This document shows positions 15,947-22,938 of a stretch of DNA of 55,669 bases, in pieces. The position numbers and the translations under genes are program-made. The notes beneath the pieces are model-generated. The model did not search any database. It was not told where the DNA came from and saw only the letters and a list, made by a program, of their open reading frames with translations. How positions within the stretch are numbered: position 1 is the first letter of the stretch; every line of letters starts with the position of its first letter. Source of the stretch: Rhodococcus sp. (in: high G+C Gram-positive bacteria) (GTDB lineage: Bacteria; Actinomycetota; Actinomycetes; Mycobacteriales; Mycobacteriaceae). The stretch is from NCBI GenBank assembly GCA_012514505.1, contig JAAZAD010000053.1, forward strand, positions 1 to 55,669, read 5' to 3'.

Positions 15947-16645
15947 ATGGTTTCTCGCAGGACATATGCCTCGTATGACGACGGCTGCGCCGCCGCCCAC
16001 GCACTGGACCTCATCGGGCAGCGTTGGACGATGCTCGTCGTCCGCGAACTCCTGCTGGGGCCCAAGCGGTTCTCCGAAATTCAGCGCGACGTCATCGGGA
16101 TCGGGCCGGCGGCACTGACTCAGCGCCTCCAGGATCTGGAATCACACGAGATCGTCTCCCGGCGGCGACTGCCGGTACCCGGACGGCCCGAGGTCTACGA
16201 ACTCACCGAGTGGGGATACGAGTTGGAGTCCGTCAATGCGACATTGTCGATGTGGGCGGCGTCGTCCCCGGAGTTACCACGCGACGCGGGGATGAGTCCC
16301 GACTCACTCGTCCTCGCGATGCGCGCCCACGCCGGTCCGGTTCCCGGCATCGTCGCTGAACAACGCGTCGCCGTGCATCTGGTCGATTCCCGGCGAGGCA
16401 ATGTCGACCCCGTGGCCTATGTGGCACGGATAGCGCAGCACGGCACCGACATTCGCAGATCGATGGACCCGACGTCGGTCGACGCCGAAATATCGGCCAC
16501 CACCAACGATTGGAAGGCCTGCATCATCGGCGGAGTCGACGTCGAACAACTCCCCGACATCCACGTTTCCGGGAACCACGCCGCGGCGCGCAACCTCATC
16601 GCTGCAACGTCCCTGGGATCGGATCTGGCACCGCAGGTTCCGTAA
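15947..16645 (+). CDS. HxlR-family winged-helix regulator with C-terminal domain
   Basis: A 232-residue regulator. Residues 10-105 form an HxlR winged helix (ALDLIGQRWTMLVVRELLLG; RFSEIQRDVIGIGPAALTQR; the VPGRPEVYELTEWG wing). The C-terminal 120 residues are an extra, probably ligand-binding, domain seen in longer actinobacterial members. I see no Shine-Dalgarno sequence, and a TAAAAT box sits 6 bases upstream, so a leaderless start is likely. The N-terminal cysteine (DDGCAAAHALD) is the classic HxlR redox/electrophile-sensing position. It is divergent from the two maleylpyruvate isomerase-like genes, its probable targets. Confidence 0.85.
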   Translation: MVSRRTYASYDDGCAAAHALDLIGQRWTMLVVRELLLGPKRFSEIQRDVIGIGPAALTQRLQDLESHEIVSRRRLPVPGRPEVYELTEWGYELESVNATLSMWAASSPELPRDAGMSPDSLVLAMRAHAGPVPGIVAEQRVAVHLVDSRRGNVDPVAYVARIAQHGTDIRRSMDPTSVDAEISATTNDWKACIIGGVDVEQLPDIHVSGNHAAARNLIAATSLGSDLAPQVP

Positions 16646-16683
16646 TCGCCAGCGGCTCCTGGGAGGGCCGTATGGCCGCCGCA

Positions 16684-17538
16684 TCAGGACTCGAGCTCGG
16701 CGGCGTGCTCCCGTGCCCGAACCAACTCCATGTCGGCATCCCGGGCAGCTTTCTCGGCCGAACGTCGGGTGGCTTCGGCGAACCCGGCTTCCTCCTCGGC
16801 TCGCGTCAGGTCGCCGCGAAGTTTCTCGACCTTGTCTGCGGCGTTCTCTGCCCGTTCGGCCGCCGTCTCGAGCTCGGAGGCGGCCTCGCGTGCGGTGTCT
16901 TTTGCATCGTTGACGCGCGCATCGGCAGCGCGGCGGGCTGCTCGTTTCGATGCCTTGTCCTCCTCGGCCGGCGGTTCCGGCTCAGGAGTCGGCTCGGGTA
17001 CCGCCGTCAGTGAGGCCGGCCCGAATCCGCTGTAGGACACGGCGCCGAGCATCCGTCCCTGCCGCAAGTCGGCGCCGATATCGGAGTCGGCGAGCGCTGC
17101 GGTCAGCGATTGGCCGACCTCGCGGTGCGCGGCGGCGGGCAACTCGTGTCCGCGCTCCCGGGCGACCGATGCTGCCCGATCGGTCAGCGTCGACAGGAGT
17201 GCGGCCCGGCGATTCGTCAGCGACCGCAACTCGTCACCACGGAGGGCCTGCTGCGCCGACCGAAGCTCCGCCCCGAGGGCGAGAAGTTCATCGAGGCTTT
17301 CCGGATCGGAGCGCACGAGCAGGTTGAGCGCCCAGCCGGTCATCGTGGGCTTGCGCAAGCCGCCCAACTTCTTGGCCAGAGTCTTGTCTCCGGCCTCTTT
17401 CGCGCTCGCCACCGCCGTTCGCCTCGCCGCAACGAATTCGGACGGGGCGAGCGCGTAGAGCCCGTCCGCAACGGTGTCGAAGTCCAGACCGTCGAAGTCC
17501 ACGTTCTTGATTGTGTCGGACGAAAGCCTTGACAACAT
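16684..17538 (-). CDS. Coiled-coil protein of unknown function
   Basis: A 284-residue soluble protein. The N-terminal 150 residues are helical (ADGLYALAPSEFVAARRTAV, then LGGLRKPTMTGWALNLLVRS). A Pro/Glu-rich linker (VPEPTPEPEPPAEEDK) leads to a long coiled coil rich in Ala, Glu and Arg at the C-terminus. ATG 17538 lies inside the 28-bp palindrome shared with the divergent ArsR gene. An upstream extension to 17721 would run across that gene and is not real. Homologues are common in actinobacteria without assigned function. It may be controlled by the ArsR-type repressor. Confidence 0.7.
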   Translation of the reverse strand: MLSRLSSDTIKNVDFDGLDFDTVADGLYALAPSEFVAARRTAVASAKEAGDKTLAKKLGGLRKPTMTGWALNLLVRSDPESLDELLALGAELRSAQQALRGDELRSLTNRRAALLSTLTDRAASVARERGHELPAAAHREVGQSLTAALADSDIGADLRQGRMLGAVSYSGFGPASLTAVPEPTPEPEPPAEEDKASKRAARRAADARVNDAKDTAREAASELETAAERAENAADKVEKLRGDLTRAEEEAGFAEATRRSAEKAARDADMELVRAREHAAELES

Positions 17539-17565
17539 ACAACCAATTGGTTGTATGTTGAGGAG
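17529..17565 (+). promoter_or_regulatory. 28-bp perfect palindrome over the arsR-like promoter
   Basis: The span 17533-17560 is a perfect palindrome (half-site CAACATACAACCAA). It overlaps TTGACA (17529-17534) and a -10 box TATGTT (17554-17559) that lies 6 bases before GTG 17566. The spacer of 19 bases is long. The arrangement fits autorepression of a leaderless ArsR transcript and control of the divergent gene starting at 17538. Confidence 0.7.
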
Positions 17566-17892
17566 GTGACCGAGAAAGACGAGGACCGGGCAGATGCCCT
17601 GTTCCATGCACTGTCCGACCGGACCCGGCGCGACATCATGCGCCGGGTGCTGGCCGGGGAGCACTCGGTCTCCACGCTCGCGGAGAAGTACGAGATGAGC
17701 TTCGCCGCGGTGCAGAAGCACGTGGCCGTGCTGGAGAAGGCCGGCCTGATCACCAAACGGCGTAGTGGCCGCGAGCAGTTGGCCAGCGGCGACGTGGTGG
17801 CGGTGCGTTCGGTGGCGTCCATGCTCACCGAGTTGGAACAGGTGTGGCGTGGGCGCATCGCACGTATCGACGAACTGATCGCATCCGAGTAG
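17566..17892 (+). CDS. ArsR-family winged-helix regulator
   Basis: A protein of about 108 residues consisting of one ArsR-type winged helix: DALFHALSDRTRRDIMRRVL, then TLAEKYEMSFAAVQKHVAVL and the wing GLITKRRSGREQL. No metal-binding cysteine motif is present. This matches the SdpR/ArsR class that pairs with AHSA1-type proteins. GTG 17566 fits a leaderless start; TTG 17551 inside the palindrome is the alternative. It is followed after 33 bases by an SRPBCC gene with its own AGGAGG site. This is a frequent two-gene unit whose ligand is unknown. Confidence 0.85.
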   Translation: MTEKDEDRADALFHALSDRTRRDIMRRVLAGEHSVSTLAEKYEMSFAAVQKHVAVLEKAGLITKRRSGREQLASGDVVAVRSVASMLTELEQVWRGRIARIDELIASE

Positions 17893-17925
17893 ACGAAAGC
17901 ATCACCAGACCAGGAGGACTGAACC

Positions 17926-18411
17926 ATGCCTGTCACCGATGTTCAGCACGATCTCGACAAGTTGACTCTGACCATCACCGCCGACTTCGCGGCGCCGGTG
18001 GAGCGAATCTGGCAGGTCTACGCCGACCCGCGCCAGCTGGAGAAGGTGTGGGGCCCGCCGACCTACCCGGCAACCGTGGTCGACCACGAGCTCACCCCCG
18101 GTGGCCGCGTCAACTACTTCATGACCGGCCCGGAAGGCGACAAGCACGCGGGCTACTGGGAGATCACCGCCGTGGACGAGCCCAGGAGCTTTTCCTTCGT
18201 GGACGGCTTCGCGGACGCGGACTTCAACCCCAACCCCGACATGCCACGTGCGACGAACGTCTACACGTTCACCGAGCACAACGGCGGAACCCGCGCCACC
18301 TACATCGCCACCTACGAGTCCGCCGAGGGATTGCAGCAGGTGCTGGATATGGGCGTGGTCGAGGGAGCTTCGTCGGCCATCAATCAGATCGACGACCTGA
18401 TCGCCGGCTGA
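17926..18411 (+). CDS. SRPBCC / AHSA1-type protein
   Basis: A 161-residue START-like protein of the Aha1-C-terminal-like (AHSA1) group. It has ITADFAAPVERIWQVYADPR at the first strand, EKVWGPPTYPATVVDHELTP with the typical WGPP segment, a central GYWEITAVDEPRSFSF strand and a long C-terminal helix (GVVEGASSAINQIDDLI). A strong AGGAGG site precedes the ATG. It is encoded in an operon with an ArsR-type repressor, a common arrangement in which expression is induced by an unknown small molecule. Confidence 0.85.
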   Translation: MPVTDVQHDLDKLTLTITADFAAPVERIWQVYADPRQLEKVWGPPTYPATVVDHELTPGGRVNYFMTGPEGDKHAGYWEITAVDEPRSFSFVDGFADADFNPNPDMPRATNVYTFTEHNGGTRATYIATYESAEGLQQVLDMGVVEGASSAINQIDDLIAG

Positions 18412-18501
18412 ATCGCGCCGCCGTCCTTCGTCAGGCGTTCGTCGGCGAGTTGGTGTACGGCGAACCGGGCGACACGTTCGGGCCCGTGCTGCGCCGAGCG
18501 C

Positions 18502-19800
18502 TCAAGGGAGTGCTGACTCCGGAATGACTTCGTCTCCCACCCCAGGTTCACGAGAGCGGAGTCGAACGACTGCAAGAGCAGCGGCTGCGGCGGTCACTGT
18601 GGCGACGACGATGCCGATGGGGTGTGGGCTGGTGGCAGTGATCACGAACGTCGATTGGGACGTCGAATGACCGCCAGACCACACCAATTCGGTGACTTCT
18701 TGCGGTGCGGAGACCGCGAAAAACGTCATGCTCAACGGCAACATTGCGGCGGTCAGCACCAGTGGTGGGTCGAGGTGAGCGGTCGGCAGGATCGACGAAG
18801 CGCACAAACCGAGGGCGCCGGGCAACACGAGCGCGTAGGCCGGGAGTGTCACCAGGTCGTAGAGGCTGAGCGGAAGCAACCCGGACGCCGTGATCACGAC
18901 GAGCATCGCCATCCCGACGGGTGCAGATACGCGCGGGTACCGCCATCCGACAACCAGCCCGGCAATCAACGGAAGACCACCCAGCAGCCACCACTCGGCA
19001 CCTCCGTAATAGTGGACCTGATTGACCGTGACTGCGGCGAAAGCCAAGCCCAGCAGCACCTGTCTGGTCGACTGTGGCAGCCGCCAAGCTGCCCAGAACG
19101 TTGCCGCGACAGCAAGAACCACCGCCACAGTCCAAGACGCCGTGCCTGATGCGGTGGACCCGAGGGTTGCGTACAGCACCAGAAATACCACGGGCAGAAC
19201 CACGCCGGTGGCCACCGATCGAGTGGGCGCCTCCGTCTCGACAGGGTGGGTGGTGAGTGCAACCGTGCCGAGGACGATCACAGCCATAGTGAGGACGGGC
19301 AGCGGCAACGTCGCCGGAACGTGGAACTCGCCCCAGAGGCTGACGGCCCACCGGCCGGCAGGGGCACGCCACATACCTGCCATGCCGAAGAACATCGTCG
19401 CAGTCAGCACGCCGGTGGCCAGTGCAATCACGCGCGCACGTCGTTCGACGGCCGGGTACGCGGTCCCCGCAAGGAGTAGTCCGGCGCCGACAGCATTCAG
19501 GGTGTTGGCCGGTCGCGTGGCCACGTCGACGACATCAGGAAGTCCGATCGCGATTGCTCCCGCGACCACGGCAGTTGCGGTCGCCATCCGTGACCGGACG
19601 TGCATCAGAACCGTCAGTGCCACGACAGCTGTAACGGCTGCCACGGTCCCCGCCCATTGTGGGGTGACCAGCACACCTGCGATGCCTTGCTCGGTAGCGA
19701 GATCGTAATCATTGGCGGCGGACTCGAGGATCGAGAACGCAGCCAGGGCACCACCACCGAAGGCGGCGAGAACCGAGAAGCCACGGCTAACCATCGTCAC
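18502..19800 (-). CDS. Polytopic membrane protein of unknown function
   Basis: A 432-residue integral membrane protein with about 12 hydrophobic segments and short loops, including VLAAFGGGALAAFSILESAA at the start and AVTAVVALTVLMHV near residue 60. I recognise no catalytic or transporter signature. The start is GTG 19800 or ATG 19794, neither with a good ribosome binding site. It is divergent from the toxin-antitoxin pair at 19855. The 3' end overlaps a short plus-strand open stretch that continues from the SRPBCC region and is probably non-coding. Confidence 0.65.
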   Translation of the reverse strand: MTMVSRGFSVLAAFGGGALAAFSILESAANDYDLATEQGIAGVLVTPQWAGTVAAVTAVVALTVLMHVRSRMATATAVVAGAIAIGLPDVVDVATRPANTLNAVGAGLLLAGTAYPAVERRARVIALATGVLTATMFFGMAGMWRAPAGRWAVSLWGEFHVPATLPLPVLTMAVIVLGTVALTTHPVETEAPTRSVATGVVLPVVFLVLYATLGSTASGTASWTVAVVLAVAATFWAAWRLPQSTRQVLLGLAFAAVTVNQVHYYGGAEWWLLGGLPLIAGLVVGWRYPRVSAPVGMAMLVVITASGLLPLSLYDLVTLPAYALVLPGALGLCASSILPTAHLDPPLVLTAAMLPLSMTFFAVSAPQEVTELVWSGGHSTSQSTFVITATSPHPIGIVVATVTAAAAALAVVRLRSREPGVGDEVIPESALP

Positions 19801-19819
19801 CGCCAGACCGTACCTGTCG

Positions 19820-19854
19820 TCGACAGATCACTACTTTATAAGTACTTTTAATGT
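19820..19854 (+). promoter_or_regulatory. Core promoter of the leaderless toxin-antitoxin operon
   Basis: TCGACA (19820-19825), a 17-base spacer and TACTTT (19843-19848) are followed by 6 bases and then ATG 19855, with no Shine-Dalgarno sequence. AAGTACTT at the -10 box is an 8-bp palindrome within a TTTATAAGTACTTTTAA stretch, a possible site for autoregulation. Confidence 0.65.
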
Positions 19855-20331
19855 ATGGGTGTTGATGAGGTGACGTTCTCGGAACTGCAGTTGCAGGGGA
19901 AGGCGACAGTCGAGCGGCTGCATAAGTCGGCCGCCCAGTCGGTGCTGGTCCGACGTCGCGGTGCGGAGGACTTGGTACTCACGACGGCGGCGCGGGTGGA
20001 GCTCGAGCGCACGGCGGCGTCGGCGACAACGCGCATGTTCGTGGCGGTGATGCAACGCGACGCCAGGGCTCGTGAGTTGGTCGCAGATGTGCTGCCCGAG
20101 GTATTCCCGTGGGTGGCGTTCCTGTCGCAGCAGGAGATTCAGGAGTTCCTGCGCGAGTTGGTGGAGACGCTGCGTGCCGCCGAATCGATCGATAATCCAG
20201 CTCCTGTGGTGCAGGTGATCGACGCCTGGCGGCACACTGCCGAAGTTCTGGCCGATCCTGAACTGGCGGCGATTCTCGCCGCAGACACCGCTGACGATCA
20301 CGGCGTCGTTCCTGCGCCGCGTATTTCGTGA
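19855..20331 (+). CDS. Phd/YefM-like antitoxin of a type II toxin-antitoxin pair
   Basis: A 158-residue protein. The N-terminal 55 residues resemble a Phd/YefM-type DNA-binding antitoxin (EVTFSELQLQGKATVERLHK, then SVLVRRRGAEDLVLTTAARV). The long C-terminal helical part would embrace the toxin. The gene starts with a leaderless ATG. Its stop codon overlaps the GTG start of the toxin gene by four bases (GTGA). It is expected to neutralise the toxin at 20328 and repress the operon. Family assignment is by pattern. Confidence 0.65.
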   Translation: MGVDEVTFSELQLQGKATVERLHKSAAQSVLVRRRGAEDLVLTTAARVELERTAASATTRMFVAVMQRDARARELVADVLPEVFPWVAFLSQQEIQEFLRELVETLRAAESIDNPAPVVQVIDAWRHTAEVLADPELAAILAADTADDHGVVPAPRIS

Positions 20332-20684
20332 GCGCGAAGCGCGGCGATCGGGTCGCCCCACCCGCCGAACCTGCCGGGGGGTGGGAATTGAGATTCGCAA
20401 GCACGGACGCGGTCAAGGGATGGGACTCGTTGTGTCAGCAGGCGCCCGCGAACACGCTCGCAGCGTGGAGCGCGCTGCGTTCACGCACCGATGCGCCCGC
20501 GCCGCCTTCGCGGCACCACCAACTCAAAGGCTCACTCGCGACCGCTTCGCACGGTGGGACTGTGATGGAGCAGTGGCAATACGAAGTCACGGGAGCCGGC
20601 CGTATCTGGTATCTCGTCGACATCGCGCGGCGCACGCTGTGGATCAAGGCGGCGGGTACCGGCCACCCGAAAGCTACCGATTGA
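20328..20684 (+). CDS. RelE-like toxin of a type II toxin-antitoxin pair
   Basis: A 118-residue protein with GWELRFASTDAVKGWDSLCQ at the N-terminus, a central RHHQLKGSLAT core and a C-terminal WQYEVTGAGRIWYLVDIARR followed by LWIKAAGTGHPKATD. The order K-G-WD ... H-x-L-K-G ... R-I-W-Y matches RelE-type ribosome-dependent mRNA interferases, where the LKG and R-x-x-Y segments form the active site. GTG 20328 overlaps the antitoxin stop codon. Activity has not been tested, and the actual toxic target is inferred from the fold. Confidence 0.65.
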   Translation: MSAKRGDRVAPPAEPAGGWELRFASTDAVKGWDSLCQQAPANTLAAWSALRSRTDAPAPPSRHHQLKGSLATASHGGTVMEQWQYEVTGAGRIWYLVDIARRTLWIKAAGTGHPKATD

Positions 20685-20702
20685 GCATCCAATCGGAGTT
20701 CC

Positions 20703-20903
20703 TCATCCCTGCGCGCGGGCTTCGTTAAGGAGCCGGATCGCTTTGGGTCCAACGCCGTGCAGCGCCGCGATTTCGTCCAGATTGTCGGGTAGATCGGCCA
20801 GTGTGGAGTACCCGGCATCGATGAGTGCCCCGGTCGCGGGCCTGCCGATTCTGATGCCGGCAAATTCCGGACCACGGTCTGTTTGCGTGCGTTCGACTGT
20901 CAT
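20703..20903 (-). CDS. Small helix-hairpin-helix DNA-binding protein
   Basis: A 66-residue protein. Its C-terminal two thirds form a helix-hairpin-helix (RPATGALIDAGYSTLADLPD and ALHGVGPKAIRLLNEA), where GVGPKA is the DNA-backbone-binding hairpin. Typical family members begin near MTVERTQTDRGPEFAGI, so I placed the start at ATG 20903. The frame is open further upstream to Met at 21050 and beyond, but those residues look like the end of a TetR regulator (see 20904-21050). The gene has no clear ribosome binding site at 20903, so expression may now depend on the fused upstream frame. Confidence 0.65.
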   Translation of the reverse strand: MTVERTQTDRGPEFAGIRIGRPATGALIDAGYSTLADLPDNLDEIAALHGVGPKAIRLLNEARAQG

Positions 20904-21050
20904 GTGGTCAGTGTCGCGATCGCGTAGGCCGAGTACGAGGACATCGACCACGTTTGCGAGTTCCGTGTCGTCGATTGCCTCGTCGATGACGAAGGTCGTG
21001 AAGAAGAGCGCCCCGCCGAGGAGGCGATGCACCGTAGTGATGTTGGGCAT
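20904..21050 (-). pseudogene. C-terminal remnant of a TetR-family regulator
   Basis: Read in the same frame as the helix-hairpin-helix gene, this stretch encodes HRLLGGALFFTTFVIDEAID followed by NVVDVLVLGL. That pattern is the last helix pair of TetR C-terminal domains, which often read GALFYRTFxxxEPIDD...VVDxVLxGL. The DNA-binding N-terminus is absent: upstream of 21050 the sequence turns into the C-terminal half of an MFS transporter on the other strand. I infer a deletion that joined two divergent genes. Confidence 0.5.
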
Positions 21051-21059
21051 CTGCGCCAG

Positions 21060-21770
21060 CTCGCCACGGCTTACGGCGCGGGCGTCGGCATCCTCACGTT
21101 GTTCGTCGCGTGGGAGCGTCGTGTACCAGCCCCGATACTGGCACCGGGTCTGTTGCGTGACAGACAGTTCGGCGGCTCTGCCGTCGTCGTGGTCTGCATC
21201 GCGTTTGCGCTGTACGGCGCACTGTTCGTCCTGACGCAGTACTTGCAGTTCGTGCGCGAACACGAGCCGATGGCCGCGGGGGTGCGCCTGCTGCCGATCG
21301 GGGCGCTGATCGTCGGCGCACCACTCGGCGCCAAGCTCGTGGACCTGCGCGGCCTTCGCTGTGCCGTCGCTATCGGCATGGCAGTGCTCACGACCGCACT
21401 CGTCGCAACATCGGGCGTCACTGCTGGGTCCGACTTGCGAGCACTGGCCGGTATCGCACTTCTCGGGTTGGGTGTCGGCCTGACGATGCCCACGTGCGCC
21501 AACGCGATGCTCGCAGCCGCACCACCGGATCGCTCGGGTGCCGGATTGGCTGTCCCCGACACGGCGATGCAGATCGGTGGAGCGCTGGGAATCGCGGTAG
21601 TAGGCAGCATTCTCACGGCTTCGTATCGCGTCCGGCTTCCTGGCGAAGTACCCGTAGCCGCAGAAGATTCGATCGGAGCAGCCCACGCTGTCGCGCACCA
21701 ATCCGGCGGCACGGGAATCGTCCAGGCAGCGAACGACGCGTTCCCCCAGAAGAGCTCGGTCGGCCGATGA
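21060..21770 (+). pseudogene. C-terminal half of a DHA2-type MFS drug transporter
   Basis: About 237 residues beginning in LATAYGAGVGILTLFVAWER, the linker and helix 7 region, and ending after VVGSILTASYR, the last transmembrane helix. It contains roughly seven transmembrane segments and the motif AGLAVPDTAMQIGGALGIAV typical of the C-terminal half of 14-helix DHA2 exporters. The first six or seven helices, including motif A, are missing and there is no plausible start codon with a ribosome binding site. The left edge coincides with the TetR remnant on the other strand. It should be non-functional. Confidence 0.75.
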
Positions 21771-21798
21771 GGGCTGAGCAGTGTGTAGTGGTCCCCCG

Positions 21799-21852
21799 TT
21801 GACGTGGCACGTGCGTCCGGTCTAACCTGAACACGTTCAGTGAACATGTTCA
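21799..21852 (+). promoter_or_regulatory. Promoter with two adjacent TetR-type operators
   Basis: TTGACG (21799-21804), 18 bases, then TAACCT (21823-21828). Overlapping and following the -10 box are CTGAACACGTTCAG (21827-21840) and TGAACATGTTCA (21841-21852). These two palindromes with TGAAC half-sites are a likely autoregulatory site for the TetR gene that follows. Confidence 0.7.
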
Positions 21853-21883
21853 GTCAACGGACTCGGGCCAGCGAGGAATGGGT

Positions 21884-22498
21884 ATGCCATCACGCGACGA
21901 ATTGCGCGAGAACACGCGCAGGTGCGTCCTGGAGTCGGCGGAGCGACTGTTCCGTGAGCGCGGATTCAAAGCGGCAGCGATTCGGGACATCGCCGACGAT
22001 GCCGGCGTGAGTGTCGGTTCGGTGATGTCGGTGGGGGACAAGCGCGAACTCCTCGTGGAGATCTTCGACAAGTCGATCGCGAAGATCCATCAGCAGCGCT
22101 CGGAAGAACGTGCCGCGTACGACGAATCCCGCGCAGACGCGCCCGACTCGCAGAATCCGGCCGACCGGCTCATGGCGGTGATCGCGCCGTTTCTCGGGAT
22201 ATTCGCCGAAAGCCCCGACCTTGCACGGGAGTACGGGGCGATCTTGATGAGCGGAAGTCACCAGTCGCAGCTATACCAAGACCTGGCAGTGGCGCTGCTC
22301 GGCGAGATCAGCGCCACTCTCACGGACATCGGCATGAGTCCGGAACACGTCCCGGTCGCAGCCAAGACGATCTATTTCTCCTACCTCGGGGGAATCTACG
22401 CCTTCGCCGGATCGGGCCAGTCCGACTTCGTGGAACCGCTACGCGAGTTGTATTCGATCTTCACCTTCATCACCGAGACCGGAGGCCGACAGAAATGA
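21884..22498 (+). CDS. TetR-family transcriptional regulator
   Basis: A protein of about 204 residues. The N-terminal HTH (ESAERLFRERGFKAAAIRDI followed by ADDAGVSVGSVMSVGDKREL) is a complete TetR DNA-binding domain. The C-terminal ligand domain shows no recognised subtype. ATG 21884 has GAGGA six bases upstream; ATG 21878 is too close to it. Tandem palindromes at 21827-21852 lie between promoter and start and suggest autorepression. Its stop overlaps the DoxX-like gene by four bases, so the two form one operon. The inducer is unknown. Confidence 0.85.
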   Translation: MPSRDELRENTRRCVLESAERLFRERGFKAAAIRDIADDAGVSVGSVMSVGDKRELLVEIFDKSIAKIHQQRSEERAAYDESRADAPDSQNPADRLMAVIAPFLGIFAESPDLAREYGAILMSGSHQSQLYQDLAVALLGEISATLTDIGMSPEHVPVAAKTIYFSYLGGIYAFAGSGQSDFVEPLRELYSIFTFITETGGRQK

Positions 22499-22854
22499 CC
22501 TATCTACCCGAACCGTGGTGGCCCACCGCACTCCTCGCCGTAATCCTCATCGGCGACGCGGTGATATCGATCAAGCCACCCAAGTTCATCCGCGATTGCC
22601 TCGACGGAGTGCAGTTCCCGCGCGATTGGTGGTGGACACTCGTCGTCGTCAAACTGCTGGCCGGTGCCGGTCTCCTCGCCGGAATAACGATCGAGGGTAT
22701 GGCTCTCACCACCAATATCGGTGTGATCGCATACTTCTTGACCGCGGCCTACGCGCACATCAAGGCGCGCTTCCTGCGACAGGAGTTCTGGCTCAACTGC
22801 CTCGGCATGCTCGCTCTGTCTGTAGCAGTCCTCGTTTGGTCTTACATCCTGTAG
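22495..22854 (+). CDS. DoxX-like small integral membrane protein
   Basis: A 119-residue protein with four transmembrane helices (WWPTALLAVILIGDAVISI, WTLVVVKLLAGAGLLAGIT, MALTTNIGVIAYFLTAAYAH and the C-terminal LGMLALSVAVLVWSYIL). Arrangement and length match the DoxX-like family. It overlaps the tetR stop codon (ATGA) and is therefore translationally coupled and under TetR control. DoxX-like proteins have been linked to redox and membrane stress in mycobacteria, but no specific role can be read here. Confidence 0.75.
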   Translation: MTYLPEPWWPTALLAVILIGDAVISIKPPKFIRDCLDGVQFPRDWWWTLVVVKLLAGAGLLAGITIEGMALTTNIGVIAYFLTAAYAHIKARFLRQEFWLNCLGMLALSVAVLVWSYIL

Positions 22855-22938
22855 AGCGCGCTACCGTGGAAGCAGCGGCCGAATCGGCTGTGGTGATGCC
22901 CAAGGCGCTCGACCGTGGTCGGGGCCAGAGGAGGAAGT

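Noticed and set aside
18412-18527. Plus-strand open stretch reading FVGELVYGEPGDTFGPVLRR before a stop
   Set aside because: It has no start of its own, continues an off-frame reading of the SRPBCC gene and overlaps the end of the membrane protein gene. I could not connect it to a family, so I do not call it a gene; it may be a small relic.
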